Shown: piece by piece, positions 44,401 to 53,372 of the stretch
How positions within the stretch are numbered: the stretch's first letter is position 1
Layout: each line of letters opens with the position of its first letter
Assembly: GCA_947179485.1 (NCBI GenBank)
Contig: OX359250.1
Location: 47,651,450 to 47,715,449 of the forward strand
Length of the DNA stretch: 64,000 bases
Reading direction: 5' to 3'
Origin: Allacma fusca
Taxonomy: Eukaryota > Arthropoda > Collembola > Symphypleona > Sminthuridae
Notes under the pieces: generated by a model
What the model was told of the DNA's origin: nothing
Seen by the model: only the letters and a program-made list of their open reading frames with translations
Database searches by the model: none
Made by a program: the position numbers and the translations under genes

Positions 44401-45401
44401 GTATTGGAAACACATAGAATAGGAATTGTTGTAATTTTGGACGTTGTAGGAGGTTTAGCTGAGACAGATGATATGGTAGTAGGTGTAGTTTTGAGAGTAA
44501 TTCTTCGGGAGGTAGAAATACGTCGGCGAAGTGGATGGGTTGAGCGATGGAAGTAATCCTGGTCTGTCTCGTCAGAAGACATGTCTGGAGTTGGAGAATA
44601 TTTTTCTTGAGGTGGGGAATATTTAACTCCATGTTGAGGTTGAATTTTCGTTGTAGAAATTGTCTGCGAAGCTGTGTCTTGAAAAAGAGGAAGAGTTTGA
44701 GTAGACGTAGAGACTGGAAAAGAGGTCACAGGTGGTGTAGAGAATGAGAGGCAAGGGTTGGGCAGGAAGTTAGCATCCTGGTCTTTGTGATAATGAGAGT
44801 TATGGGACAGGTTTGTTCTGGTTGATGAATTTTGTATGGGTTGCACTGGAATTTCGCATTGTTCTTTAAGTGTTTTGTCGTGTTGTAGGAGAGTATGGAT
44901 TAACGGGATGTTTCCTGTAAATTTGTTGAATAGGATATTTTTCTCAGTGTTGATAAGGAATCCTCCTTTAGAATATAAGAAGTCTGTTCCCAAGATGCAG
45001 CGAAGTGCTGTGGAAGGAGCAATTATGAAAGGGTGTAGAAATGTACAGTGTCCTATCTTGATTTTTACAAGGGCGAGTCCTGTATTGAGCATGTGATTTC
45101 CTGAGGCATCTATGAGTGTGAGATTGGTCTTGGTGATGTGTGTGCCTTGAGGTACGTATGATGGATGGATCAACGAAGCAGCTGCTCCTGTGTCGATAAG
45201 ACACGGGAGGCTTATACCGTTTATACTGACAATGATTTTCAGGGAACAGGAGAGTGAGTGTACACTGATGTTAGTAGTACATTGAGTAGTAATGGAAGGA
45301 ATTATTAGTGGTTGTCTTGTGAGTTTTGGTGGTCTGCAGCTTGTATAGGCAGAAGCTGGCGTCGGGGCAGGCCTTGTGGAGCCTGCCCGTTGGAGTTTAA
45401 A
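41394..45401 (-). CDS. pol: Retrotransposon Pol (PR-RT-RNase H-IN)
   Basis: Expressed as a Gag-Pol fusion by -1 frameshifting at 45401-45395; there is no ATG near the start, and the frame is open from 45431. In order: aspartic protease with active site LIDTGAAAS (DTG at 45186-45194) and later ILGTDFL; reverse transcriptase with YVDD at 43434-43445 and MPFGTKNSP upstream; RNase H with TDAS (D at 42996-42998) and TDHHS; integrase HHCC zinc finger (HTGH...CKFCQ) and a D,D-35-E core (D codons 42177-42179 and 41997-41999, E at 41889-41891); GPY/F domain (RWKGPF). All catalytic residues are present, with no internal stop across about 1,330 codons. The frame ends at a TGA inside the segment that normally encodes the conserved integrase end. 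That end continues in the next frame, so Pol is shifted there. Confidence 0.95.
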   Translation of the reverse strand, partial: FKLQRAGSTRPAPTPASAYTSCRPPKLTRQPLIIPSITTQCTTNISVHSLSCSLKIIVSINGISLPCLIDTGAAASLIHPSYVPQGTHITKTNLTLIDASGNHMLNTGLALVKIKIGHCTFLHPFIIAPSTALRCILGTDFLYSKGGFLINTEKNILFNKFTGNIPLIHTLLQHDKTLKEQCEIPVQPIQNSSTRTNLSHNSHYHKDQDANFLPNPCLSFSTPPVTSFPVSTSTQTLPLFQDTASQTISTTKIQPQHGVKYSPPQEKYSPTPDMSSDETDQDYFHRSTHPLRRRISTSRRITLKTTPTTISSVSAKPPTTSKITTIPILCVSNTMEDDVLRVHGTQVISPRSHATIATIHSIDQTSPVYFQPHDSLHTQFHILAPHAILSPESKFFLLTNPTSMTITLPDGLGLGCLTPFDTHDNSMQPIHINAIHTSQLETEVASFKINPDLNLDDQTKLRSLLTEYRSSFAFYPHELGKCSTIPFKVELQQGGIVAYKPYKTSSYQDSIIDAEVKKLLDNNIIEPSTSPFSSPVIIVFNKPNDEGVRKPRMVIDFRSLNAITKAMHWPLPSIDEILRRLQNQKYFSTLDLASGFHQITVEPASREKLSFITRNGQYQYKDMPFGTKNSPSHFCRVIDVILADLKYNTAMAYVDDVVIASQTIDEHISKLRKIFIRFAQHNLKFEPTKCKFGYEQINLLGFTINAYGIQPYDDNLNGLRMMPVPTNITTVQSFLGMANFFRRFVPNFAHIAAPLRELTKKNTPFLWTHECDQAFQALKNLLLCKPVLAHYDPQKETFLYTDASYQGLGAYMTQLHPDGLEHPVFFLSRRLNKYEVKYHIRILELLAITWSVMKLKEYLLGIPFTVKTDHHSLCYIMKSKDSLDPKLQRLQLLLMPYDITIKYVKGTTHKVADCLSRNPFQQPTHSQTDEDACLSIQTIDVQVLKKEQEQDPAIMDIIHKLPTNWRLRSNYTLYNDILYKHNKKLGEKSVMMIPQHMVPDIIKRHHNPVSHTGHTKALKEIQQSYFWKTMSKDIKEFIQSCKFCQERKTPRGHKQPGEFQFIPIPLRPFERIQLDVQGPLSNKEGRPRYIITAICYLTKFLVAEVVPTADASAIAKFIFNKIAAVFSLPEIIQSDQGTEFHNVVINELSQLFAFKMNYSTAFRPQSQGLCERTHQTLGDLISIYMAENKADWPHAIPAIIFHLNNTLHSSHGFTPFYVLHGFQARTPLRNAFPTFTPENRNVHDMATLWKTTHEILTRHREKYADRVNKSKRTVNYNIGDNVLLQHTSVQPGTSTKLLPRWKGPFSVIDQPSDVNYTIRGSVGNTVKTLTFTCQD

Positions 45402-45847
45402 GGCTGGTTCTGTTGTTGCTGTTGTCTTTCTTCACGTCGTCGTTGCATATATTGTGGAAATTGTTGGTAATGTATAGCAACTGGCTGTCTGCAACGGTTA
45501 GCATGATGGCCAGGACGGGAGCAACGACCGCAAATTTCTGGGGATTCAGAAGCTGGATTTTAAGGTTGAGTAGGCTGAGTTGGGCAATACCGTGCTGTGT
45601 GGCCGGTTTGGTTACACTTGTAACACGTGTAGGTTCGTTGAATGTTAGAACCTAGTCCAGGTTGAAATTTGTTTTACTGTGAGCGCTGTGGCTGAGCATG
45701 TTGAGTGACTGCCATAATTGGAGTTTCTTTAGCTTCCAATTTCTCAATTTTCTCTAGAAGCATGGCCAGGGTTTTTCCAATGATGTAGGAAGGACTGGAG
45801 TTGCGAGAGTAACAGCACTGTGGTCCGTATGGGGAGTAGTGCATGAT
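45305..45847 (-). pseudogene. Gag nucleocapsid segment, offset frame with two stops
   Basis: This frame lies -1 to the main gag frame and is open from just after a TGA at 45848-45850. It begins with a charged helix (LLEKIEKLEAKE) and holds two perfect CX2CX4HX4C zinc knuckles: CYKCNQTGHTARYC (45584-45625) and CGRCSRPGHHANRC (45491-45532), followed by a Gln/Arg-rich tail. Zinc knuckles bind the RNA genome. Two TAA codons interrupt the frame, at 45674-45676 before the first knuckle and 45560-45562 between the two. Both knuckles and the frameshift heptamer are in the same frame, so the stops look like real lesions in a once continuous reading frame, or else need readthrough. Confidence 0.8.
45365..45401 (-). 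promoter_or_regulatory. -1 ribosomal frameshift signal (slippery site + hairpin)
   Basis: On the element strand, TTTAAAC lies at 45401-45395 and is phased T TTA AAC in the zinc-knuckle frame, the canonical X XXY YYZ heptamer. After a 6-nt spacer (TCCAAC) comes a perfect 8-bp stem GGGCAGGC / GCCTGCCC with an 8-nt loop (45388-45365). The -1 frame entered is exactly the protease/pol frame, which is open from just after a TGA at 45432-45434. This is the usual way retroelements set the Gag to Gag-Pol ratio. Confidence 0.85.
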
Positions 45848-47946
45848 TCATAGTCGCGTAAAGCATCCAAGAGATGATTAAAAGTTTTAATTTTCAGATT
45901 TTTGCTTGTTATAAAAATCTTGACAGTGGTGTCGAGCTTTTCCAACAATGTTTTAACTGTGGTGGCCTCTGGGAATGTGGACCAGTCTGTGCTTGCAGCA
46001 GACTTAACTCGTAACACAAACTTGGTGGGCGGTTCGTGTGGATATGGAGTCATGGATAGGGCGTCCAAAAGTTTGCTTTTTCTGTCGGGAATGTCTCTGG
46101 GCATTTTATTCAAAATTTCGTCTCTAAACTGGGCATACGTTTGACGGGACGTAGATGTGAGGTTGTAGTAATGAGCCAAATAATCTTTGCCTGTTTTAGT
46201 AGCATCCGATAGTTTACGATACACATACGATTTCTTCATTTTATCGTCTGTTACAAATGTGTTGAAAAAATCGTCACATCTTAACAGGAATTCAGAAAGC
46301 TCTTCGGATGAAATTTTGGAGGAAGGATAGGTTGGCTTATCGAAAAGGAAACGGTTGTAGTCCATTGTAGGATTTTTTGTAGGAATAATTGGAGGAATAG
46401 GTGGAGGAGTTGGAATAGGAGAAGTGGAACGAGAGGAGGAAGAGCTGTTGGTGGCAGTGGTGAAATGGAGAGATTCAGAGTGGAGTGACCCTGAATCAGA
46501 GTTTGAATCTGAAAGAGGTGGGGGGGTTACGTTAATATTATAGATAGGATTGTCACTGTCGTACGCGGCGGTGGTGTCAACGTCAGGAATGAGAACAGCG
46601 GTATTGTCCTGGGGAGCTGTATGAGAATGATTATTGGTGTGATTGTCTGGATTAGTGACGGGAGCGGAAAAAATGTCCGGGTAGGTTTGAGTAGCAATGG
46701 AAATAAATTCCTGGTCTAAAAGAAAGAGTCCTTCTTTGTAGGCTTGCTGAGAGGAAAAATGACAATGGTTGTGGGTATATTTTGATGTGAGATTAAATTC
46801 CTGTACTAATCCTAAGTAAGAGGCGTAACTGAGAAGATGGGCAATGTCCTGAGTGGAATTGTGAGCAGCTTGTAGTCGTGTGGTCCAGGCGAGGATTACA
46901 GGCGTGTAGCTGTGTGTTTCGATAACAAAGGTAGGGGTCTTAGTAGTGGACACGGAAGGAGTAGTTGTTGTGACTGGAGTAGTAGTTACGGTTGGACAAA
47001 ATTCTTGAGCTAGTAATGAAGTTTGGATGTCCTCGATTTCTTCAATGATGGATGCAAATTCAGTTGAATTAGTCTGCCAAAGTGTAAAGATGCGGAGAAT
47101 TCGGGCTACAATCCTTGTAAATGTTTCTCTGGTGTTGAGGAAGTGACCGTCAGATGTAACTTCTGTGGTTAATTTAAGATCATATAGCAGTTGTTGGTAA
47201 TTAGCGTAGGTAAGAATGCTCGTCCCTGAAGAGTCTGTTTCTTGCTTGGTCTTAATGTCATCAACGAGCTTCTGGGCGATGACTTCGAGAAAGTCCCGGG
47301 AGGTAAAGAGACGCGATGATGATGGTTGAGGATGTGGGGCGACAGGTGTGCCGGTGAGAGTATGATTGTTAGACAAATTAAAGTTTGTACTTACTGATTG
47401 AGTAGTAACGAAGATCGAATCGTTATCTGCGGGACCAGAAGAGATAGCAGGGGTAGATGTCCTACTGGGGTTGAAACTCGCAAATCCTCCAAGAGGTGTT
47501 GTGGGGAACCCACATGGTGTTGGTCCTTCGGTGTCAGTTTCGCCTTCACTTGATGGTACGTGGGTGAGGATGTCGTCTGGGACGGTCACCACGGTGGTTT
47601 CAGGCAGGGTCGTAGTCGAACTGTTAATTGAGCGTGGAATTCTGCTTGGATTTTTGCGGATAACCTTTATGTCACTCCTATCAACTGGTTGTGGTTCAAT
47701 GTCAGAGTTGACGTATCGAGGCAACTTTTGCTTAAACAGTTTGTAAAACTTGTAAAGGTAGAGTGCTCGTGTAGATGAGAGATGACTATATTTGGCACGT
47801 GCACGTATTTGGTCCTCAGAGGTAAGCTCAACGAGAGCAGCTTCACTTAGTAATAGAGCTATATATTTCTGGTTATTACAAATGATGAATTCAGGGTGTT
47901 GATCGAGTTCCACTACTCTAATAAATCTGATGTGGTGAGGTGACAT
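45754..47946 (-). CDS. gag: Retrotransposon Gag (N-terminal extension plus capsid)
   Basis: The structural protein that assembles the particle. The open frame runs from a GTG-led position at 48015 (the nearest upstream in-frame stop is TAA at 48073-48075). The first ATG is at 47946, so I start there. Counted from 48015 it is 753 codons, long for a gypsy Gag. The capsid-like part is only the last third, from about residue 551 (MDYNRFLFDKPTY...). It is preceded by a Ser/Thr/Pro-rich region and by two related modules near residues 268-310 and 395-437 (L-T/S-YA-N/S-Y...LT...H-x-F pattern). The frame stops at a TAG before the zinc knuckles, which lie in the -1 frame after an overlap of about 90 nt. 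Whether that shift is programmed or a single-base deletion is unresolved. Confidence 0.9.
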   Translation of the reverse strand: MSPHHIRFIRVVELDQHPEFIICNNQKYIALLLSEAALVELTSEDQIRARAKYSHLSSTRALYLYKFYKLFKQKLPRYVNSDIEPQPVDRSDIKVIRKNPSRIPRSINSSTTTLPETTVVTVPDDILTHVPSSEGETDTEGPTPCGFPTTPLGGFASFNPSRTSTPAISSGPADNDSIFVTTQSVSTNFNLSNNHTLTGTPVAPHPQPSSSRLFTSRDFLEVIAQKLVDDIKTKQETDSSGTSILTYANYQQLLYDLKLTTEVTSDGHFLNTRETFTRIVARILRIFTLWQTNSTEFASIIEEIEDIQTSLLAQEFCPTVTTTPVTTTTPSVSTTKTPTFVIETHSYTPVILAWTTRLQAAHNSTQDIAHLLSYASYLGLVQEFNLTSKYTHNHCHFSSQQAYKEGLFLLDQEFISIATQTYPDIFSAPVTNPDNHTNNHSHTAPQDNTAVLIPDVDTTAAYDSDNPIYNINVTPPPLSDSNSDSGSLHSESLHFTTATNSSSSSRSTSPIPTPPPIPPIIPTKNPTMDYNRFLFDKPTYPSSKISSEELSEFLLRCDDFFNTFVTDDKMKKSYVYRKLSDATKTGKDYLAHYYNLTSTSRQTYAQFRDEILNKMPRDIPDRKSKLLDALSMTPYPHEPPTKFVLRVKSAASTDWSTFPEATTVKTLLEKLDTTVKIFITSKNLKIKTFNHLLDALRDYESCTTPHTDHSAVTLATPVLPTSLEKPWPCF

Positions 47947-47996
47947 GTCGCACGGGGAGACTTGAGACAATTTATAGAAAGTTCGGGCATAGCCTT

Positions 47997-48196
47997 CGGC
48001 GGCGGCTGACGCCACGTAAGATTTTGATTGACAATGTGGTAGAAAAAATGGAAAATTTGGGCAGAGTTCTGTTTAGCGGCTGACGCCACAAGTATTTTTG
48101 CACAGAATTTGTCCGAAAAAATAAAATAAGGAGAATAGGCTTATAATTGTCGTACGAACCTTTTTAGCGAGACCTCGAAACCCGCAAACTCCACCA
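47997..48196 (-). other. Leader between primer-binding site and gag
   Basis: Short untranslated leader. A 14-mer reading GCGGCTGACGCCAC on the plus strand occurs twice, at 48002-48015 and 48076-48089, 74 bp apart. A TAA at 48073-48075 closes the gag frame upstream. Confidence 0.6.
48175..48196 (-). other. tRNA primer-binding site
   Basis: Immediately after the 5' LTR the element strand reads TGGTGGAGTTTGCGGGTT and continues about four more bases. The plus strand here ends in CCACCA and looks like a tRNA 3' end: discriminator A, acceptor arm AAACTCC, T-stem CCCGC and T-loop TCGAAA. This fixes the element's orientation. I could not assign the tRNA isotype from memory. Confidence 0.85.
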
Positions 48197-48709
48197 TGTT
48201 AATATAATAATTGTAGTTATGGTTCGTAATGGAAAAATGTGGAATATTATGGAATTGAGAGTGAGAGTATGAGTTGATGGGGAAATGTAGACGGCAGAGA
48301 TGCACTTGCTTTTGAGTGAGGGATTTCGGGCTTGTGTCTCAGCATACGAAAAATAAAACGCATAAGTGCGTATATGTATTTACTCACAGGATATACTTTA
48401 TTTTACTATAGTGCGTAGATTTGATACACTGTGTGCGTCTCTTGCGTGTGCTCTTACTTGTGTTCAGCACGAGATCTGGAATTCCTCTTCTCTCTCGTGC
48501 CTTCGGAGGCACGTGTTTTTATACGGAGGTGAGCTCACAAGAGCCCACCTCCAGTATTCACAAAGGTTTTCATTTTGACCAATAATATTAGGTTAAAGTA
48601 AGTACCTAACACATTTTTCAAGGAAACTTTACATCTTAACAGTACATATATGTACATGAATGTTAACGTTACATTTATTGAGTGTTACAAAACCAAATAT
48701 CGGTTAACA
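48197..48709 (-). repeat. 5' LTR of the gypsy element
   Basis: 513 bp, bounded by TGTTAA and TTAACA on the element strand. It appears identical to the copy at 38467-38979 at a constant offset of 9730 bp. As the 5' copy it should drive transcription leftwards. U3 carries two hairpins beside a TATAAAA box, and an AATAAA lies further downstream. Confidence 0.97.
48517..48523 (-). promoter_or_regulatory. TATA box in 5' LTR U3
   Basis: The element strand reads TATAAAA here (same box at 38787-38793 in the 3' LTR). Directly downstream is a perfect 7-bp hairpin CGTGCCT / AGGCACG with loop CCGA. Directly upstream is a nearly perfect 12-bp hairpin, GGAGGTGGGCTC / GAGCTCACCTCC. A core promoter between two hairpins is inferred from position; the transcription start was not determined. 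Confidence 0.7.
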
Positions 48710-48713
48710 ATAG

Positions 48714-51014
48714 TGAACTTTGAATTAATTCTAATAATTATTCTAATAATTCAATTTCATATAAATTATAATTGAGTCACCAACTTGGATATTTTCCAAG
48801 GTACAAAAATAAATTTAATATTTTCTAAATAAGTGCTTTATTTAATTATACTGCAATTTATAAGTGGAATAAAAATTAAAAATAATTTGTGCTTACACGC
48901 CACGTTTCTCAAAATTTTCCCCATTACATTTTCGTGCACCGTAGAAACATTTTCTGGAATTTCGTTTGTCACAAAACTATTATATTACAATTGTTAATTC
49001 TGTTTGTTGCCTAGATATTTCTAAATTGTTTCAGCATTCATGTCGCACAAAATATTTTGTCTGGAAATCTTGGTTACTGGAGAAAGATATCCGTTAAAAG
49101 CTTTTAGCTTCTGTAACTTACACGCATCGCTTCGAGGGAATTTTTAAGCTGGATAGAATTATTAAATTAGTGAATTGTATTTATTTCTTCATTATGAAAT
49201 TTTCGAAGCAAAGACGTGTGTCACAGGAACAGTAGAGAAGCGAACCCAGGTCTCGAAATTCTCCGAAATCGGATCAAGCCCAATTGAAAATCTCGCCCAA
49301 AATCATTCAAATTTGATGGAATAGTAAAACGTGGAGAATTTAAAAATCTGAAATTCAGTTTGCAAAATTTGATGGGTTTTACAATCGTGAATTGGATTTC
49401 CCATAGAATTTGTCATTTTACATATGCATGTTCTAATTAATGTTGCCCCCCCTTGGCCAGTTCCTGGCTACGCGTCTGGTAACAACAAACACTTACAAAG
49501 GCAGAAAAGTGAGCAATCACAAACGGACGCAAACCATATAATTCTCCTGGAAAAATCCTAAAACGTCGTTGATTGAAATTTAAACGTTTTGCGGGCTGCT
49601 TGCGGGCCCAACGTATATATAAATCCAGCCCGATCCCGCCCGCAATCCGCACCATATGCATAAAGTATAACCCGACCCGCCCCATTGAAATACGATAATG
49701 ACCCAGCCCGATCCGCAACTTGCAACATGACGAAGCATTAAACCCGAACCCGCTCACAACCCGCACGGGCCTCGGCCAGACCCGAATTTTTACTCGCGGG
49801 CCACACCTTTACACACACCTTTCGAAACACAGTTCAGTTCATGTTGACTGAAAATTTTTCTGAATGCAAGAATTTTACAAAACATAGGGGAAATTTAAAT
49901 AAGAAGTGCCTACATTTTAGTAAACAGTTCAACTAAAACCTGGTTTGCCCCTATCCTTATAAAAGGGGACATTAAAAAATTGGAGGGAACTTTAAATTTT
50001 TGAGTGACTTCCAACTGGATTTTGAGCAAACGAAATTGAAAACAATTTATTTGGTAAATTAATATAAATTATGGCGATGCCACCAACTGGGATACTTTTC
50101 GTGGATACAGAAGTCTTTGACAACAGACATAAAATAAACATCCTTAATTACAGGTCTTATCCCTGCGTACCTGAATTTTTCCTCATATTTCGTATCAAAA
50201 TCTATTTGAACATGTTTCCCGTGTAAAAACATAACTGCAGATATGTCTAATTTTGTTTCAATTCTTTTGAGTTTCAAGGTATTGATTATCCACAAAAACA
50301 AAAACCATGGGGAATAATTAGAGAGTAAATTCCAAGTCTCTATGTGCATTGCTTTTTAAGTGTAAATTCTGAATGTGACATTCGGCAGGCCTGAGCATTA
50401 TTTATAGGCATTTGGGGTTTTGGAAGGGGAAGAGAATTATCAGTTTCGTGATTTAGTAATTTATTTAATACGCCCAACAATAACTTATTAATCGTTTGTT
50501 CAAGCGTAAAAACAAATAACTAGTTTTCACATTAGATCAATCTTGTTCTAATGTCTGTGGATCTCTCCTGTGGTCTGCTCCAAATCTGCAGATTGAAGCA
50601 GAATTGGTTGTACAGACGAAAAACCGTGGTAGTTTTTGAGATACGTTAATGTTTTACAACATTTAAAAACGTCGATCGTGCGCAAACACGATCTCGTATA
50701 ATAATTCCTCTGAGCAATTCGGGATTTAATTTTATTATTTTTTATACAAATAACCCCAAAATAAATTCCGTATGCTCATTTGTATGACATCCAAAAATTA
50801 ATTCTCATTTTCCCCACTAACAATAAGTAATGTTTAATGCAACCCTTGTATGTATGTACGGTGTAGTGGCTTGGAACGACCCAATGACATCAATGAAATG
50901 TATCAGCAATTTAAAGTAAAGCAGTTTGATTTTATTTTAAAATTGCAATCGGGAATTCATTGTGCGTGCTGTGTCCCTGTCTTTATGCTTACAATTAGTT
51001 TCGAATTACGTGAC
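48714..51014 (+). repeat. Degenerate mosaic: P2, P1, E, start of A
   Basis: ACACGCCACG motif at 48895. A stretch at 49010-49070 is like 6695-6740. P2 at 50065-50200, P1 at 50240-50550 (matching 3145-3480), block E (ACGATCTCGTATAATAATTC...AATAAATTCCGTATGC) at 50690-50790, also at 58820-58910. Block A begins at 50985 and is interrupted by the hAT element. No gene. Confidence 0.65.
49560..49810. repeat. GC-rich CCCGCCCG / GCGGGC-word patch
   Basis: About 230 bp of CCCGACCCGCCC, AACCCGCTCACAACCCGC and GCGGGCTGCTTGCGGGCC words in an AT-rich setting. The right edge, read inward, is TAAAGGTGTGGCCCGCGAGT, which resembles a hAT terminus; the left partner was not found. Confidence 0.5.
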
Positions 51015-51022
51015 TTACCCAT

Positions 51023-51859
51023 TAGGCATGTTCATATCGTTCGGTTTTAAAATATCGTTCATATCGTTATCGTTCTGTGAAAAATTACCGATAACGATAT
51101 CGAGGAACGATATAACGATATATTGCGTTGTGGGTTCTGGCATTATTTAACGAAAATTAACGGAACTTTAATTTCGTGTACAAGCTAATTATTATTACTA
51201 AGACTCTTTAATAGCCAAATTTTAAACCCAAATTAGCACATATTACATTTTATTCCAAATACATGAGTCAAAAAACATTGAGTTGAAAATATGAACAACT
51301 TGAAGCATTTCAAAGATAATAATGCAAGGCATCAGCGTCAGTAAAGAACAATAAAACTACACATAATAATTACACCATCGAATTTCTGTTCATCATTACA
51401 TTGACAACTGACGCCCGAATTCGGATAACCTTATTAGGGAGCTTAAGTCATTAATTCAAAGTTTTCAAACTAAATTCTACAAAATAGCGAAAATCCAAAA
51501 TTATAGTTGCATATCTTTATTCGGAAAAATGCAAAATCCTGTGTATTAGATTTACGGCCAGTTCATTAATGTTGACTTTTAAATGGATCAGGCATAAAAT
51601 AAAAAAACATCTTCAATATCTTTAGACCGAATTTGGTGTGGTATGATTTTCCAAAGTCATAAAATGAATTTGCCCCCAAGTTTTGCTCGCATTTTTGTCA
51701 AAAAAAGGCGCAATTTTTGTTATTACTCGCGAATGTACGATATAATCGTGTGACGATATATCGTCGGGAAACCCCGATAAATATCGTGCTATATTGTTTC
51801 TAAAAAATGTAGGATATGAACGATAATATCGTATCGGTATATCGTTATGAACATGCCTA
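51023..51859. mobile_element. hAT-type element, ATATCGT-word family
   Basis: 837 bp. Ends TAGGCATGTTCATATCG and TAGGCATGTTCATAACG; perfect 8-bp duplication TTACCCAT (51015-51022, 51860-51867). ATATCGTTATCG-type words crowd both subterminal regions and the middle is AT-rich and unremarkable. It splits a copy of mosaic block A that is uninterrupted at 27764-27860, which confirms both boundaries. Confidence 0.95.
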
Positions 51860-51867
51860 TTACCCAT

Positions 51868-52532
51868 ACAAAACTTTGTGAGCCAAGATTCATTTCTTGG
51901 GTATACAAGTATTATTTAGGATACAATAAGCGTGAACGAGTTTTAATAAAAAATTCCAATGCTAAGTAACTGATGAAATTGAAGTTCAAATTTTAAACTC
52001 CAGAGGTCTCAATTTTTGCGTTAGGAAGATTATTCTTGAGATTCCTAAGTTTTGGACATATTTTTGGACACAATATTTTTACAAAGATCAGGTCTGACAG
52101 CGACAAAATATTTGCTCATTCAAATTGTCTTTTTTGAATTTTCCTCATAATATCAAGTATTAGTAGTTACTACCTCACATATTTTTGCATTTTAGTTCCT
52201 ATAAGAGACGGCGTAATTACTCCGAAAATGTCCAGCGATTTCATCCCAGATTTTCAAAAAAAATCATGTTTTCACAAATGTGTTGCAATGAGATTAGAGT
52301 TGTTTTTGACAATTTTAGTCATTTTTACTACTCCGATTAAAGCAAAAATATTGTCTGGAACTTTGTTTATTACATGAAACAACCACAAAATTACAAATTA
52401 TTTATAATCGTTTCCTAGATATTAGTAAAATGTTTTAGCATTCACGCCACTCCAGATATTCTGTCTGGAATTATTGAATTGAGCGAAAGATAGATTTCGA
52501 TTTCTTGCGTGCGTGAGTGAATCTATATATAT
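51868..52532 (+). repeat. Degenerate mosaic: end of A, C, P11
   Basis: Block A continues at 51868-52030, block C start at 52100-52135, and P11 at 52200-52532 (CACGCCACTCCAGATATTCT at 52443) matches 6470-6790. Confidence 0.75.
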
Positions 52533-53372
52533 CAGGGCTGGTCATTCGAATCGGTATTAGAATTGGAATCGGTATTTCATTCCTATTTTTTGGTATTTTT
52601 ATCGGAATTGGTATTTTTAAATATACTTTTTCAAGTATTTAAATCTATATTGAATCGGAAAGAAATATCTGTATTCGAATTAGTATTCAAAATACATATA
52701 TTTGAATACTGTATCCAATGCTTAGATATCCAAAAAATCCGTAACATCTTGAAGTTTATCTCGCAAATTTAAACAACAAAAGAAGTTTTCAGTCAGTAAT
52801 TACAAAACGTTTTTGAACTACTCATTGGAATACAAAATTTAGGATTACGTTTGCCTCCATAAAATGACTCAGCAACTACTAATTTTTTTCTGGAAATGAA
52901 TTTGCTGCAATCTGTATGCAATGAATTCATTTGTCAGTAATTTTCTCAATTGATAAACAGGGGTCTAATTTTGTCAGGGGAAAAAGCATGCAGCTCACGT
53001 TTTTACTACTAGAGTATCCCTGAAAAACAAAGTGAATCAAGTTATACACGGTTATGGTACTTGTGTACATTAAGCAGTAATGCCTTTATAAAATGATCCG
53101 GGATATTCACTGGCTTCTTTTCATAATAAATTGCCGAATTTAGATATATTCGGGTTTAAATGTTACGATGTTTTTCGAGACTCTAGTAACTCCAGGTATC
53201 TATATTTAATAAATAAAGTATTTTAATTATATTGGAATTCATAGAAAATATTCGAATAAATTGGATTGGAATTTTCATTTGTTGAAACAAATACATTTAA
53301 ATTGGGATTGGAATCCGTTAGGGTTAATCTTAATCAGAATCGTATCCATATTTTTCGAATACTCCAGCCCTG
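52533..53372. mobile_element. hAT-like element, GAATCGGTATTGGAAT-word family
   Basis: 840 bp. Both ends read CAGGGCTGG inward, followed by ATTCGAA. Arms are made of AATCGGTATT, GGAATTGGTATT and ATTCGAATA words. No 8-bp duplication is visible (AT-rich left flank, ATCAGCGT right), but the flanks rejoin to match the uninterrupted paralogue at 6790-6850. Confidence 0.8.

Larger units (their letters stand above)
38467..48709 (-). mobile_element. Full-length Ty3/gypsy LTR retrotransposon
   Basis: A 10.24-kb element reading right to left. Both ends carry 513-bp LTRs that begin TGTTAA and end TTAACA, and the copies look identical. The target duplication is 4 bp (ATAG at 38463-38466 and 48710-48713). 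Order in the direction of transcription: 5' LTR, primer-binding site, gag, two CCHC knuckles, frameshift signal, protease, RT, RNase H, integrase with GPY/F domain, Pro-rich tail, 1.8 kb without an obvious gene, 3' LTR. The RT-RH-IN order and the GPY/F domain place it in Ty3/gypsy (Metaviridae). Identical LTRs mean a recent insertion or recent gene conversion. The copy is nonetheless interrupted by two stop codons and two extra frame changes. It sits in the degenerate repeat mosaic (left flank similar to 26590-26760). Confidence 0.97.

Noticed and set aside
45560-45676. Alternative genetic code in which TAA encodes glutamine
   Set aside because: Pol runs for about 1,330 codons with no internal TAA or TAG, so the standard code applies; the two TAA codons are local.
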